The notes under the pieces were generated by a model. The model was not told where the DNA came from. It did no database searches and saw only the letters and a program-made list of their open reading frames with translations. A DNA stretch of 64,000 nt, taken from NCBI GenBank assembly GCA_017483195.1, contig JAFULR010000005.1, positions 1 through 64,000 of the forward strand, written 5' to 3'. The position numbers and the translations under genes were made by a program. This document shows, one piece after another, positions 8,667 to 17,673 of the stretch. Within the stretch, counting starts at the first letter, position 1. Each line of letters starts with the position of its first letter. The stretch comes from Clostridia bacterium. Its GTDB lineage: Bacteria; Bacillota; Clostridia; Oscillospirales; CAG-272.

Positions 8667-10304
8667 ATGAACAACGACATCTCAATTGCTAAAGAAAATA
8701 TATATTCTTATCCAAGTCAACTCGATTTCTTCAAAACAAACGACTTGCAAAGCGCATGCTATAGGTTAACCTGTGATATTGAAGAACTCTTCCTTGGCTT
8801 GCTTTCCACACAAATGGTTATGACTGATTTTGATAGAATAGCTATTCTTCAAGATCGTTTCAGAGGTGGATACCGAGCTACAATAAAATGGGCGTTTCAA
8901 TACTGTGCTCAATCTGATAAACCTTTCCTTCCCCATACCTGCCAATACGATTTGGGGTGTTGCGGAGATACTATCAGCATAGGAGCTGAGTTTGCTAATA
9001 TAAGAAACGCATTTGATCAAGCCGCCTTAGGCAAATTAACAATATCCATAACCGACCATAACATTAAATTTTCACCTTCCAGATCCAAACGAGATATCAA
9101 CGCAGATCTCTATGCACGGTTTATTGATCATGAAAAGTATACCGAAACAGAAAACAAAAAAACTATTTCATATGATCAGAAAACCTTCGCACACATGATC
9201 AATCCTGATCAATCAAGTCGTTGGAACGATTTTTCTAAACGTCCTCACGATAAACAGCTATTCTCCAAAATATATAAGGACTGTTTGAAAAAAGTTAAGA
9301 TTGATACCGAGGATTACTCCAACTTTGATTTCGGAGAATTCACACTCGAAGATTATGAAAAGGTTTATGCCGTTTTGATGGCTCTCGGAGTAATGAATTT
9401 CAATTACCAGAGAACCATGCGCGAACGAAATCAATATAGCAAATCGAGCTCGCCTATATTTTTCAGCGAGATTACTTCTCTCATTCAATTTATAACAGAG
9501 AATTCAAAAGTAAAGCGTAAAGCCGTTAAAAGCATCCTCGAATTACTTACATACGATTATGAATTCCATAAAAATAAAGTTACTGTTGTACAGCCGATTT
9601 TCTTATTCGGGAAATTCGTGTTCTTCTCTCCCTCGCTGCTATACTACAGCGATGCCGTAGACAAACTTCTCTACCTTGTTAAAGAACGCAAAGACACTCC
9701 CGAAGTTATTAGTAAGATAGCTAAAGAACGCGAACAAGTTATGACAGAAAGAATCGTGAATTTCATTTCACAAAATTCGAACTTGAAATGCGTTCCGAAC
9801 TATAAATTAATCCTCAACGGCCATACTGTTGCAGAGTTCGATATAATGATTTATGATGATAACAGCAATTCTCTTTTACTGACAGAACTGAAATACTTTT
9901 TCAAAGCGGACGGAGAAGACGGTCATCAAAAAGTCGATTTCAAGATTCAAGATGCTATCAAATCGAGATTGTCTAAGCAACAACTAGCTGAGAAGCACAT
10001 TGACGTATTACTCAGCGATGCCTTTGGTATGTCCTCGACTCCTAAAGCGCCCAAAATCAAATCGTGTATTGTATCTCAAAATTACTCGGGAAGCAGTTTT
10101 ATTGAAGACAAGATTGCCGTTTTCGATGAATTTTTATTTAAGCACACACTATCTCGATATGAGTTTAATCTTGAAGTGTTATTTACTAACATTGATAATA
10201 ACTCATATATTCCTGATATGCGTGACGCTATTTGCTACCACAATTATACCCAAGAGTACGCAGGCTATGAAATCACGTATCCGGGACTTGTTCAAAAGAA
10301 CTAA
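8667..10304 (+). CDS. Putative single-gene defence protein with PD-(D/E)XK-like domain
   Basis: 545 aa, not assigned to a named family. The first 370 residues are mainly helical with no recognisable motif. From about residue 375 a nuclease-like core appears: helix with FISQNSN, strand-turn AEFDIMIYDD, then LLLTELKYF. That is the D-x(n)-E-x-K pattern of PD-(D/E)XK enzymes. It stands alone with its own promoter and terminator at the island's left edge, a position typical of cargo defence genes. Start chosen at ATG 8667 after AGAGAGTGA. Function is inference: a DNA-degrading or abortive defence protein. Confidence 0.75.
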   Translation: MNNDISIAKENIYSYPSQLDFFKTNDLQSACYRLTCDIEELFLGLLSTQMVMTDFDRIAILQDRFRGGYRATIKWAFQYCAQSDKPFLPHTCQYDLGCCGDTISIGAEFANIRNAFDQAALGKLTISITDHNIKFSPSRSKRDINADLYARFIDHEKYTETENKKTISYDQKTFAHMINPDQSSRWNDFSKRPHDKQLFSKIYKDCLKKVKIDTEDYSNFDFGEFTLEDYEKVYAVLMALGVMNFNYQRTMRERNQYSKSSSPIFFSEITSLIQFITENSKVKRKAVKSILELLTYDYEFHKNKVTVVQPIFLFGKFVFFSPSLLYYSDAVDKLLYLVKERKDTPEVISKIAKEREQVMTERIVNFISQNSNLKCVPNYKLILNGHTVAEFDIMIYDDNSNSLLLTELKYFFKADGEDGHQKVDFKIQDAIKSRLSKQQLAEKHIDVLLSDAFGMSSTPKAPKIKSCIVSQNYSGSSFIEDKIAVFDEFLFKHTLSRYEFNLEVLFTNIDNNSYIPDMRDAICYHNYTQEYAGYEITYPGLVQKN

Positions 10305-10310
10305 CTAAAA

Positions 10311-10334
10311 AGGCGATTCAATCTTGAATCGCCT
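10311..10334 (+). terminator. Hairpin after the 545-aa gene
   Basis: AGGCGATTCA/TGAATCGCCT, a perfect 10-bp stem and 4-nt loop. It forms hairpin 1 of the repeated two-hairpin module. Confidence 0.75.
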
Positions 10335-10335
10335 T

Positions 10336-10372
10336 ATTCTTTGTTTATTGCTCCCAATTTCTTTGTGAGCGG
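10336..10372. repeat. Two-hairpin boundary module, copy 1
   Basis: Conserved ATTCTTTGTTTATTG then CTCCCAATTTCTTTGTGAG, an inverted repeat. Shared with 24595-24630 and 33615-33650. Confidence 0.65.
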
Positions 10373-10437
10373 CATTCCGATAAACACACGGCAGAAAGAG
10401 AAAAATCGCATGTTTCCACACGATTCTCCCCTGCTAA

Positions 10438-10701
10438 TTACTGCAGCGTTTCGAGCATCATTTTTGCTCCGAGCTTGAATGCGTACACGAATATCGCTTT
10501 CTCCGCAAGGCTCATGTACTCGCTCCAGCAGTCGTGGAATTTCTCGAAGATTTCTTTCTGCTCGTCCGTGAAGCTTTTCTCCAAGTCCTCATGATGCCTT
10601 GCCATGTAGCTTAGTAGCTCCTTCATTTCCGGCGAGTTAGTTCGGCTATCCTCGTGCGGTATGATGTTGCCGTGCCAAAGTTCTTCAATCGTTCCCTTCA
10701 T
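10438..10701 (-). CDS. Small helical protein (DUF6809-like)
   Basis: 87 aa from MKGTIEELWHGNIIP. An earlier in-frame start to 10737 would lie inside the upstream gene. It is helical with a central EKFHDCWSEYMSLAEKAIF segment. It resembles the small DUF6809 proteins common in clostridial accessory DNA, from memory of the IEELWxGNIxP opening. It overlaps the upstream small gene by 17 bp. Function unknown. Confidence 0.65.
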   Translation of the reverse strand: MKGTIEELWHGNIIPHEDSRTNSPEMKELLSYMARHHEDLEKSFTDEQKEIFEKFHDCWSEYMSLAEKAIFVYAFKLGAKMMLETLQ

Positions 10702-10939
10702 CGCTGTCCTCCGTAATAGCAAAGGACGACTCATCACCGACTTGACTCGGCTTTGAATCGTCCTCTGTTATTCTTAATGCTTCTTCGATGGTATGCGCTG
10801 TCACGAGCTTTTCTATCCAATCCGCGAGTTCCTCGGTGCTCATGTTTTTGCCACGGCACTTTTCGAGGTCTTTTATGACCGCCTTGAGCACCTTCTCGCT
10901 CGCTTTCGGATACATGTTTTTCAATGCTTGCAGTATCAT
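10685..10939 (-). CDS. Small hypothetical protein
   Basis: 84 aa from MILQALKNMYPKASEK, preceded by a GGAGGTAACAAA-type ribosome binding site. Helical N-terminus with an acidic tail (EDSDEGND). Translationally coupled to the DUF6809-like gene. Not recognised. Confidence 0.65.
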   Translation of the reverse strand: MILQALKNMYPKASEKVLKAVIKDLEKCRGKNMSTEELADWIEKLVTAHTIEEALRITEDDSKPSQVGDESSFAITEDSDEGND

Positions 10940-11013
10940 TTTGTTACCTCCTGTTCTTTGGTAACACCAACAATACCACAAGTTTGAGAGAAAGTCCAGC
11001 GAAATACGAAATA

Positions 11014-13998
11014 TTATTTTATTATTTTAAATCTAGCAGACAGTGGCTTAATATCTGGCTTGCTTTTTGACTTTTCAGGATACGAAGGGGTCTTCTTTTT
11101 GCGCTCTTTTTCGATTATTTTAAGTTTTTTATCGAAATCAGAATAATAGTTTTGTTGGAACTTCTTGTATTTGCCAAAGTCAACAGTTCCAATTACAACG
11201 TGATCATTATCTCCGCCTTTAATTTTGAAAATATCCTTGCTATCCCTGTCATAAGGCCCAGTAACTCTTGAGTCACCGAAGAATGATGTATTTGCTTGCA
11301 CAACAAAAGCATGCAGGTCTCTTACCGCTGAATCTATAATGTTTGAGAAATAGGTTGTATCGGGATTAAATACAGGTGCCGCTACAAAATCACATCTTCC
11401 TTTCAAGATAGCTCTAGCCATAACATCAGTTAACTCATAACATACCATTGGAGCTATCCGAATACCTTTCCACTTAAAGATTTGATATTCGGCTACATTT
11501 CTATTCAAGCAATGGAATCCGTTCTTGGCTAATTCTTCAAACTCTATTGGGGAGTAATCATTTTTATCTCTAATATACAGGAATGTGTTTTTATATCTGC
11601 GTTTGCCTGTCGTAAACGGCAATATTGTAGCAATATAATTATATCTCCTGCCTGAATCGTCACTTAAATACTGTAACCCAGTTATTATACCAATTTGAGA
11701 GCGCTTTGCAAACTTGATGAGATCATTGATCCAATATACAGGGAAACACAACTCAGGCAATACCAAGAACATCGTTTCCTTTTGAGCATCTCGAGGTTTC
11801 TTATCTTTGATAAGACAATTATACGATTCCCTTAGAATTTTAAAGAACACTTCTTTTTCGGCTAACGTTATATTTGCCCACCGATTTTTGCATGCTGCGA
11901 CACATTTTTCAAAACTAATATTTAGGCTTCCGATTGCTATGTAAACATTGGATGGAACATTTTCTGAATACGGAGGAATGGCAATATTCCTAACAAAATA
12001 GTCGTCAATCTTAGTGCCCTTCTCGCTTTCTATTGAAAATGGTGATTGTTTCATGAAATTTATACTTGCAAACTTATCAACCAATCCATCCTGTTCATAT
12101 TTGTAATCCGCACCGTTCTTGTTTAATCTGTGGTAATGATAAAACAAAAGTAATAATAGTTCATCGTAATGGATAAATCTCGGCGACCATATAAATTTGA
12201 ACGATTCTTCTATTTTATCGGGATACTTTCCTAGATCATTCATCGACATCTTGCAGAAGGAAACATCCCTCTCATAATCCAAGTAGTTGGCAAGAGGAAA
12301 GGTAACCAAACTATGTTCAAACATATTTGCATTTCTATATTTGCTTACAAGAGGCACAATACTTGAAAAATGTTTATTTGCCAATGAACTATTCAAACAT
12401 AAAGCTACTTTAATGCATGTATCAAGGTGAGCCAGCAAATAATCTTTGGCATGTCTATTAATTGTCGCCAGTTTGCTATACATACCCTTATCCAATGAAT
12501 TTGCTTTCAGAGCATTTATGTGCTTTTTAACTTTAGCAACAAACGCTTTGAGTGTCGAGTTTCGCTCGGTGATAACCAAAAAGTATATATAATTCAACCA
12601 ATTACTATAAAACTCTACGCTTTGGCTTCCTGTAAAAAATTTTTCGATTTGCTGTATATGCTCATTTACTTCTTTAGAGATACTGTTAATATTAATTTGT
12701 GAGTATTTTCGAGGAAGCGTCGAAAAGAATCGTCCCACCTTAAATGTATCTATTCCTACCAATCCAATATCTCTTATCTTTTTCTCTTTTGTAAAGTTCT
12801 CGATGCTATATGCAATCTCGTCAAAATTTGCCAAGCTAAGATTGCTATCCGGCAAAGGATCCATTTGACTAGGTATAACTCTAATTGTATCATTGTACAA
12901 ATCAATAATTGCTTTTGACTCTGTATGATCAATATAAAGCAGTTTGATTTTATCTGTTTGAACACTTAAACCTTTATAACCGTTAAATAAAAAAGATGAA
13001 CCTTCTCTTTTTAGAATTCCTGTATCAACAAAAACATCATCTAGAATATCGCTTGCTGTTTCATCACTTTTTACGGTTCGATCTACTACCAATAGCAAAT
13101 CATCTACATATCTTCCGTAATGAATTGTTCCGGGCATTTTCAAGAGATTTTGGTCAAACTCTTTCAGATAAACATTTCCTAGCACCATAGAACTAAAAAG
13201 ACCGATAGGCAGCGGATAGTGCTTCTTTTTCATCCAACCAATATCTTTGCGATATGGCGTTATCACTTCAAAATATTTAACGAATACACGCTCTAAAATA
13301 TTGGTCAAATTTTTGATGTCTTTCAACATCTCATGATCGTCAAAATAGTTTTTGAGATCACCGAACGAGAATGAAACAGAATAAAAATATGACTTTATAT
13401 CCAATGAAATAAGAACGGAATCTCTTCTAAATCTATACTGGGTTTCTAAAGCTTCGAACGCATCATTTCGCCATGCGGAATATTTATTAAAATATACATT
13501 GAATAGATTTCTGTTTTCGAAATTAATTTCGTCATCTGGAAACAACGCGGATTTGTTAATGGTGTTTCCATAGACACTATAGGACAGTATCTTTTTATCA
13601 TAATCCATTTTTGCTAAAAATACCGTCCAAAGTGTATCGAGAATGTGTATTTCAATCGGTGCATTAATAAAGAAGTTTACCGATCTCATTTTTTTATCAC
13701 GAGAAATGGTGTTTGAAATAATGCTATTATTCGTAATAGTCTCGGACTCAAACTTTTTAGGAATAGCATAAAAATCAATTTGAGCTATTAACTCATCAAT
13801 ATATTTACGCATCTTAATAGGATGACACAAGGCCTCTGCAAGCTTCTCAAATGTTGCGTACATTGCCTCTCTATCATCCTCAAAAGACGATATTTTTTCG
13901 CGCATAATCATAAAGTTCTTATTGTAATAATAATAACTTTTCAACTTGCGATATGCGCCTTGAACCATTTCATTGTTTTTTCTAGTGTCTTTAAACAT
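11014..13998 (-). CDS. drt1: Defence-associated reverse transcriptase type 1 (RT-nitrilase fusion)
   Basis: About 994 aa. The N-terminal half is an RT of the Unknown Group type: LDIKSYFYSV (about 200-209, motif A), LPIGLFSSMVLGN (about 264), and the YVDD catalytic box at about 298-301. The C-terminal third is a carbon-nitrogen hydrolase: Glu in VLPELCF (about 750), a Lys near 804 and Cys in APMVCYELTD (about 854) form the E-K-C triad. The RT plus nitrilase architecture defines DRT type 1 (UG1), an established anti-phage system. The nitrilase substrate is not known to me. A lysine-rich tail follows. ATG 13998 follows GAGGT; an upstream TTG is less likely. Confidence 0.92.
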   Translation of the reverse strand: MFKDTRKNNEMVQGAYRKLKSYYYYNKNFMIMREKISSFEDDREAMYATFEKLAEALCHPIKMRKYIDELIAQIDFYAIPKKFESETITNNSIISNTISRDKKMRSVNFFINAPIEIHILDTLWTVFLAKMDYDKKILSYSVYGNTINKSALFPDDEINFENRNLFNVYFNKYSAWRNDAFEALETQYRFRRDSVLISLDIKSYFYSVSFSFGDLKNYFDDHEMLKDIKNLTNILERVFVKYFEVITPYRKDIGWMKKKHYPLPIGLFSSMVLGNVYLKEFDQNLLKMPGTIHYGRYVDDLLLVVDRTVKSDETASDILDDVFVDTGILKREGSSFLFNGYKGLSVQTDKIKLLYIDHTESKAIIDLYNDTIRVIPSQMDPLPDSNLSLANFDEIAYSIENFTKEKKIRDIGLVGIDTFKVGRFFSTLPRKYSQININSISKEVNEHIQQIEKFFTGSQSVEFYSNWLNYIYFLVITERNSTLKAFVAKVKKHINALKANSLDKGMYSKLATINRHAKDYLLAHLDTCIKVALCLNSSLANKHFSSIVPLVSKYRNANMFEHSLVTFPLANYLDYERDVSFCKMSMNDLGKYPDKIEESFKFIWSPRFIHYDELLLLLFYHYHRLNKNGADYKYEQDGLVDKFASINFMKQSPFSIESEKGTKIDDYFVRNIAIPPYSENVPSNVYIAIGSLNISFEKCVAACKNRWANITLAEKEVFFKILRESYNCLIKDKKPRDAQKETMFLVLPELCFPVYWINDLIKFAKRSQIGIITGLQYLSDDSGRRYNYIATILPFTTGKRRYKNTFLYIRDKNDYSPIEFEELAKNGFHCLNRNVAEYQIFKWKGIRIAPMVCYELTDVMARAILKGRCDFVAAPVFNPDTTYFSNIIDSAVRDLHAFVVQANTSFFGDSRVTGPYDRDSKDIFKIKGGDNDHVVIGTVDFGKYKKFQQNYYSDFDKKLKIIEKERKKKTPSYPEKSKSKPDIKPLSARFKIIK

Positions 13999-14023
13999 CA
14001 ATAAGTTAACCTCAAATTAGCTT

Positions 14024-14449
14024 CTAAATCAATACTCCATTACAATGATCCACTTCGTGCTGAATGATCTGCGCCGTCCAGCCGGTGAAGTTTTTCACGC
14101 GTGTTTGCATGTCTAAGGTCTGATACTGCACTTTGATAGTCTTATAGCGCTTGCATTTACGTGGGCCGCCGAGAAGCGATAAACAGCCTTCCTCGGTGTC
14201 ATACGCACCATCCTTTTTGACAATTTCGGGATTGAGCATTACCGTATATGTAGGAGCTCGTCCACTCTCATCGAGAAATGCGATGATGCGCTTGCGCACG
14301 CCAATCATATTCGCCGCCATACCAACGCATCCTTCTCGATGCGCTATGAGCGTATCAAGCAAGTCCTGTGCGACCTGCACATCTTCTTTCGTCGCGACAT
14401 CCGACTTCCCTGCAAGGAATATTGGATCGTGCATCAGTTCTTTAACCAT
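14024..14449 (-). CDS. def: Peptide deformylase (variant motif 1)
   Basis: Metalloenzyme removing the N-formyl group from nascent proteins. Motif 2 EGCLS and motif 3 HEVDH (metal ligands Cys, His, His and catalytic Glu) are intact. Motif 1 reads GCVGMAANMIG, where the usual active-site Gln is Met; this occurs in a subset of clostridial paralogues. At 141 aa it is slightly short, with a small lid. RBS GAGGTGA. It lies in a same-strand run with the rhodanese and TipAS genes. It is probably an accessory copy, not the housekeeping enzyme. Confidence 0.9.
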   Translation of the reverse strand: MVKELMHDPIFLAGKSDVATKEDVQVAQDLLDTLIAHREGCVGMAANMIGVRKRIIAFLDESGRAPTYTVMLNPEIVKKDGAYDTEEGCLSLLGGPRKCKRYKTIKVQYQTLDMQTRVKNFTGWTAQIIQHEVDHCNGVLI

Positions 14450-14462
14450 AGGTCACCTCAAA

Positions 14463-14861
14463 TTATTTAACGGTTTCATATTCCCAATCGATGATGCCGC
14501 CGAATTCTTTTACGTTAGTATACCCGAGCTTAACGAGCTCCTCTGCTGCAATTTTGCTTCTTCTACCGCTTCGGCAATAAACGAGAATCAACTGATCTTT
14601 GTCGGGCAACTCTCTTTCTGCGCGGTCAGCAATTTCATATTCGGGAATCAGTATCGCTCCGGGGATGTGCCCCTCGTCGTATTCATACTGTTCTCTCGCA
14701 TCAAGGATAATATAGCCACTCTCGCTATCCATCAACGCCTTGGCTTCCGCTCCGCTGATCTGCTCATAGGTTGCAGAACCGCCGTCCGAGCATCCAACGC
14801 ATCCGAGCGGTAACGCGAGAGTGAGGAGCGTGAGCAAAAATCGTTTATTTCTTTTCAACAT
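14463..14861 (-). CDS. Rhodanese-domain lipoprotein
   Basis: 132 aa from MLKRNKRFLLTLLTLAL. The longer in-frame reading to 15053 overlaps the TipAS gene and is rejected. A hydrophobic signal ends in a lipobox-like LGCVGC, so it is exported and anchored. The rhodanese fold follows: YIILDAREQYEYDEGHIPGA and the catalytic loop VYCRSGRRS with the persulfide-forming Cys. Probably sulfur transfer or redox handling outside the membrane. It overlaps the TipAS gene by 17 bp. Confidence 0.88.
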   Translation of the reverse strand: MLKRNKRFLLTLLTLALPLGCVGCSDGGSATYEQISGAEAKALMDSESGYIILDAREQYEYDEGHIPGAILIPEYEIADRAERELPDKDQLILVYCRSGRRSKIAAEELVKLGYTNVKEFGGIIDWEYETVK

Positions 14862-15225
14862 ATATCCTGATCCCTTCTGCCGCAAATGCCGCGGTGCCCT
14901 CTCCGTACTTGTCGATGTTCTTCTTGAACCGCTCGTCGGCAACGTACATCTTGCCAAGCCCTGCGAGGATCTCGTCTGTGCAGGTGTAGTAGTTGGCGGT
15001 GATATGCGCCTGAAGCTTGGCAACAAGTGCCTGCGCTTCGTCAGAATCGGCACTCACACCGCTCGCCTTGCACGCGGCAAACTCAGCAAAGATCGCCATT
15101 AAGCCATAATTTGCCTCTGCCCACTTCTCTTTTGTGTAGTTCTTTGTTTTCTGCTCGTGTTCGCGATACGCCGAGGTATCTCCCCAGCGCTCGCGAATTT
15201 CGGTAGAATAGTTTTTGTTAGTCAT
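14845..15225 (-). CDS. TipAS-type antibiotic/ligand-binding domain protein
   Basis: 126 aa from MTNKNYSTEIRERWGD. The pattern of RERWGDTxAYxE, then WAEAN near the middle and YxCTDEIxxGLGxMYVxDxRF near the end, matches the C-terminal TipAS domain of TipAL. That domain binds thiopeptide-like compounds covalently. The MerR DNA-binding domain is absent, so it likely sequesters ligand. GGAAGGAATG precedes the start. First gene of the run with the rhodanese and deformylase. Confidence 0.85.
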   Translation of the reverse strand: MTNKNYSTEIRERWGDTSAYREHEQKTKNYTKEKWAEANYGLMAIFAEFAACKASGVSADSDEAQALVAKLQAHITANYYTCTDEILAGLGKMYVADERFKKNIDKYGEGTAAFAAEGIRIYVEKK

Positions 15226-15279
15226 TCGTTCATTCCTTCCAATCAGTTCCCCACGATTCTCGTGCAACGAAGAAACACA

Positions 15280-17673
15280 TTATACGTGCTCATCTAAATA
15301 TTTTTTCAAAAGATGCTTTTCATAGTCGTCCAAATCGAAAAGGAATTTGGATATATTCTCTTTGATATACCCTTTTTGCAAGCTCAAAGTTTCACCAACT
15401 ATACGCTTTTTCTCGATTTTTCGTACGGTTATAATTGGTACTCCTCGCTCTATCATATCAATACCTAACTCTGTTTGTGCTCCGATTTCAAAATATCGAA
15501 TGATTTTACTTAAATCAAGAGGAGCCGCCAATGGACGGCTTTTTAATTCATAAGCTCGATTAATCAATGTTTCAAACAAACTCAGAATGTGAGGAAGCTG
15601 ATATTCTATAGTATCCTTAACATTGCGGAATACTTCTTTGTAGGTGTCGTTAACAAAATCTGAATCGGTTTGAGCTGCAACTTTAAACTTTGCGTAGTTA
15701 TCAAATTTGTACTTTAAGACGCCGGGATATCCATTTTGCGCATAGTTTTTAGCGAAATACTTAATTGCTTCAATCTGTGTCTCCTGTATTTCTCCCACTG
15801 ATGCCCATACTCCCAAAATAATCTCAAAATACTGCGACATAAATTGAGAAATCGAAGCTCTTTCTATGCCACACAACCTATAAAAGATTTTTGGTTCACA
15901 AAGTTTACGCAATATTTTTTCTTGCTTTTTTCGTTCAATGAGGCGATTTTGCTCAAAGACAGCATCCGGTAACAACCACTTATCCAATACGATAGCGGCC
16001 TTTCGTGCTTTGTTAGCAGGACTCAGATCACTTTCGTCTACACTTTCCAAATCCAAAGGTTCCAATAAAACATCTTCACTGTAAAGTTTGAAGTCCAGCG
16101 ATATACTATCTACGGTTTCAATCTTTTTGCTTCCTACATCTAAATAAACAATATTTCCAACAAAGTGTCTCAAATAACGACCTGCGCGGCCATTGATATT
16201 CAACAATAGAAATTTCTTGCCTGAATCATTGTCGCCAGATGGATTATTGTATAGTATAACAGTTTTAGCGTTGGTGTTTACCCCCTCAACAATAGTTGAG
16301 GTACAAAACAGCACTGGCAACTGTTTTAAATTATATAGGTTCATCACCTCTCGTTGAAAATATTTTGGAAACTTACCATTATGTATGCCTATATTATGCT
16401 CCAACGCATACAAAAAGCTCCAATCATCAAGAGAGTTTTTCTTGCTTCCACCATAGAAGAATCCATAATTTGCTTTTAAGTGTTCTATAAATAGAAGTGT
16501 TTCTTGCTTAGGAAATATTGGCTCTTGCAAAGTGGCACAATAATTTTTAGCGTAGGTTTCGGTATATCCTGGGTACAAACAATATATGATTGCCTGATTA
16601 TGTTCGCTAACACCCAAATATCCTATAATATAGTTCAATCTTTCTTCTTTGGTGTTAGATTGAGTTATAACTTTATCGTTTTCAAATGGAGACACGAGCG
16701 TTAATGTTTTCCCTGTATAATAATATTTGTTTTTTAGTGTGGGTTCAAAATGTATCTCCAACGGTGCAATATTATGCTTTTCTAGCATATTTACGAAACC
16801 TGATTTCAAGGTCTGTAAATTAATAAAGGGACCTGCAATATAACAAAAGTTTGCTTTTTTCAGCAAAAAATATAGCGCAAGCCTAAAAGCCACAGCACGA
16901 TGCTTATCATTCTTGCTGTGAGAACTAATTGATGTATTCCCGATATCGATAGCTTCATTAATGTCATCATCGCCCTGTGCTGCAATATCTTCGTCAATTT
17001 TGTATATTTCATCGTAGAAAAAGAACTGTATTTCTAGATCTGGATATAGCGCTAACAGACGTAATACGCGTTCGGGCGTAAGTATGAATATATTCTTTTC
17101 GCCTATTTCCAAATCTCTGTATACAGAGTTCACAAAGGTGTACTCCAAAGAATTCTTCTTGCAAAAAGAAGAAAGATCATCTGTAACCTCCATAAGGAGT
17201 GCCACCGTCGGCAAAACAATTACAATGTTGTCAAAACTATCGTAATTACGATATATGATTTCCTGAAGCAAAAAGGTTTTTCCAAATGAAGTAGGTGCAC
17301 TCAAAAACAAGCGTCCCTGATGTTGTTCAAAATAATCCAAAACAGCCTTTTGCTGCTTGTCCAAAACATATCCTGTTTCGGTTTTATAGTAATCAGCAAC
17401 GCAATCATCCTTAATTTGAGATATCACATCCGTATTAATTTTCTCGGCAGAAAAAGAATTTAGTCTGTTATATCCGAAAGTGCGCATGCGAACACTGGCG
17501 GAATATAAAATATATTCCAACCGTTTCTTTTCTTCTTCTGTTGCCATACACACTTTTTTCTTTTCAGAAAGAAAACATACCAAATCCTTCATGCGACCGA
17601 TTTGTTCAACAGACAATTCAGTCGTATTAACAAGTGAAAGCAGTTCCTTTATGTACCCTTTAAGTTCCTTCAC
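15280..17673 (-). CDS. hamB: Hachiman helicase HamB
   Basis: 797-aa superfamily 2 helicase. Walker A SAPTSFGKT at about 125-133, motif II DEIY at about 221-224 (a DExH variant), and motif VI NINGRAGRY in the C-terminal RecA lobe. Translation starts at GTG 17673, overlapping the hamA end by 14 bp. In Hachiman, HamB holds the HamA nuclease inactive until it senses damaged or unusual DNA, after which HamA degrades DNA indiscriminately. The pairing with a DUF1837 gene immediately upstream makes this assignment strong. Confidence 0.9.
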   Translation of the reverse strand: MKELKGYIKELLSLVNTTELSVEQIGRMKDLVCFLSEKKKVCMATEEEKKRLEYILYSASVRMRTFGYNRLNSFSAEKINTDVISQIKDDCVADYYKTETGYVLDKQQKAVLDYFEQHQGRLFLSAPTSFGKTFLLQEIIYRNYDSFDNIVIVLPTVALLMEVTDDLSSFCKKNSLEYTFVNSVYRDLEIGEKNIFILTPERVLRLLALYPDLEIQFFFYDEIYKIDEDIAAQGDDDINEAIDIGNTSISSHSKNDKHRAVAFRLALYFLLKKANFCYIAGPFINLQTLKSGFVNMLEKHNIAPLEIHFEPTLKNKYYYTGKTLTLVSPFENDKVITQSNTKEERLNYIIGYLGVSEHNQAIIYCLYPGYTETYAKNYCATLQEPIFPKQETLLFIEHLKANYGFFYGGSKKNSLDDWSFLYALEHNIGIHNGKFPKYFQREVMNLYNLKQLPVLFCTSTIVEGVNTNAKTVILYNNPSGDNDSGKKFLLLNINGRAGRYLRHFVGNIVYLDVGSKKIETVDSISLDFKLYSEDVLLEPLDLESVDESDLSPANKARKAAIVLDKWLLPDAVFEQNRLIERKKQEKILRKLCEPKIFYRLCGIERASISQFMSQYFEIILGVWASVGEIQETQIEAIKYFAKNYAQNGYPGVLKYKFDNYAKFKVAAQTDSDFVNDTYKEVFRNVKDTIEYQLPHILSLFETLINRAYELKSRPLAAPLDLSKIIRYFEIGAQTELGIDMIERGVPIITVRKIEKKRIVGETLSLQKGYIKENISKFLFDLDDYEKHLLKKYLDEHV

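Noticed and set aside
11014-13998. Group II intron or retron interpretation of the reverse transcriptase
   Set aside because: No intron RNA domains or msr/msd around it; the C-terminal nitrilase is diagnostic of DRT type 1.
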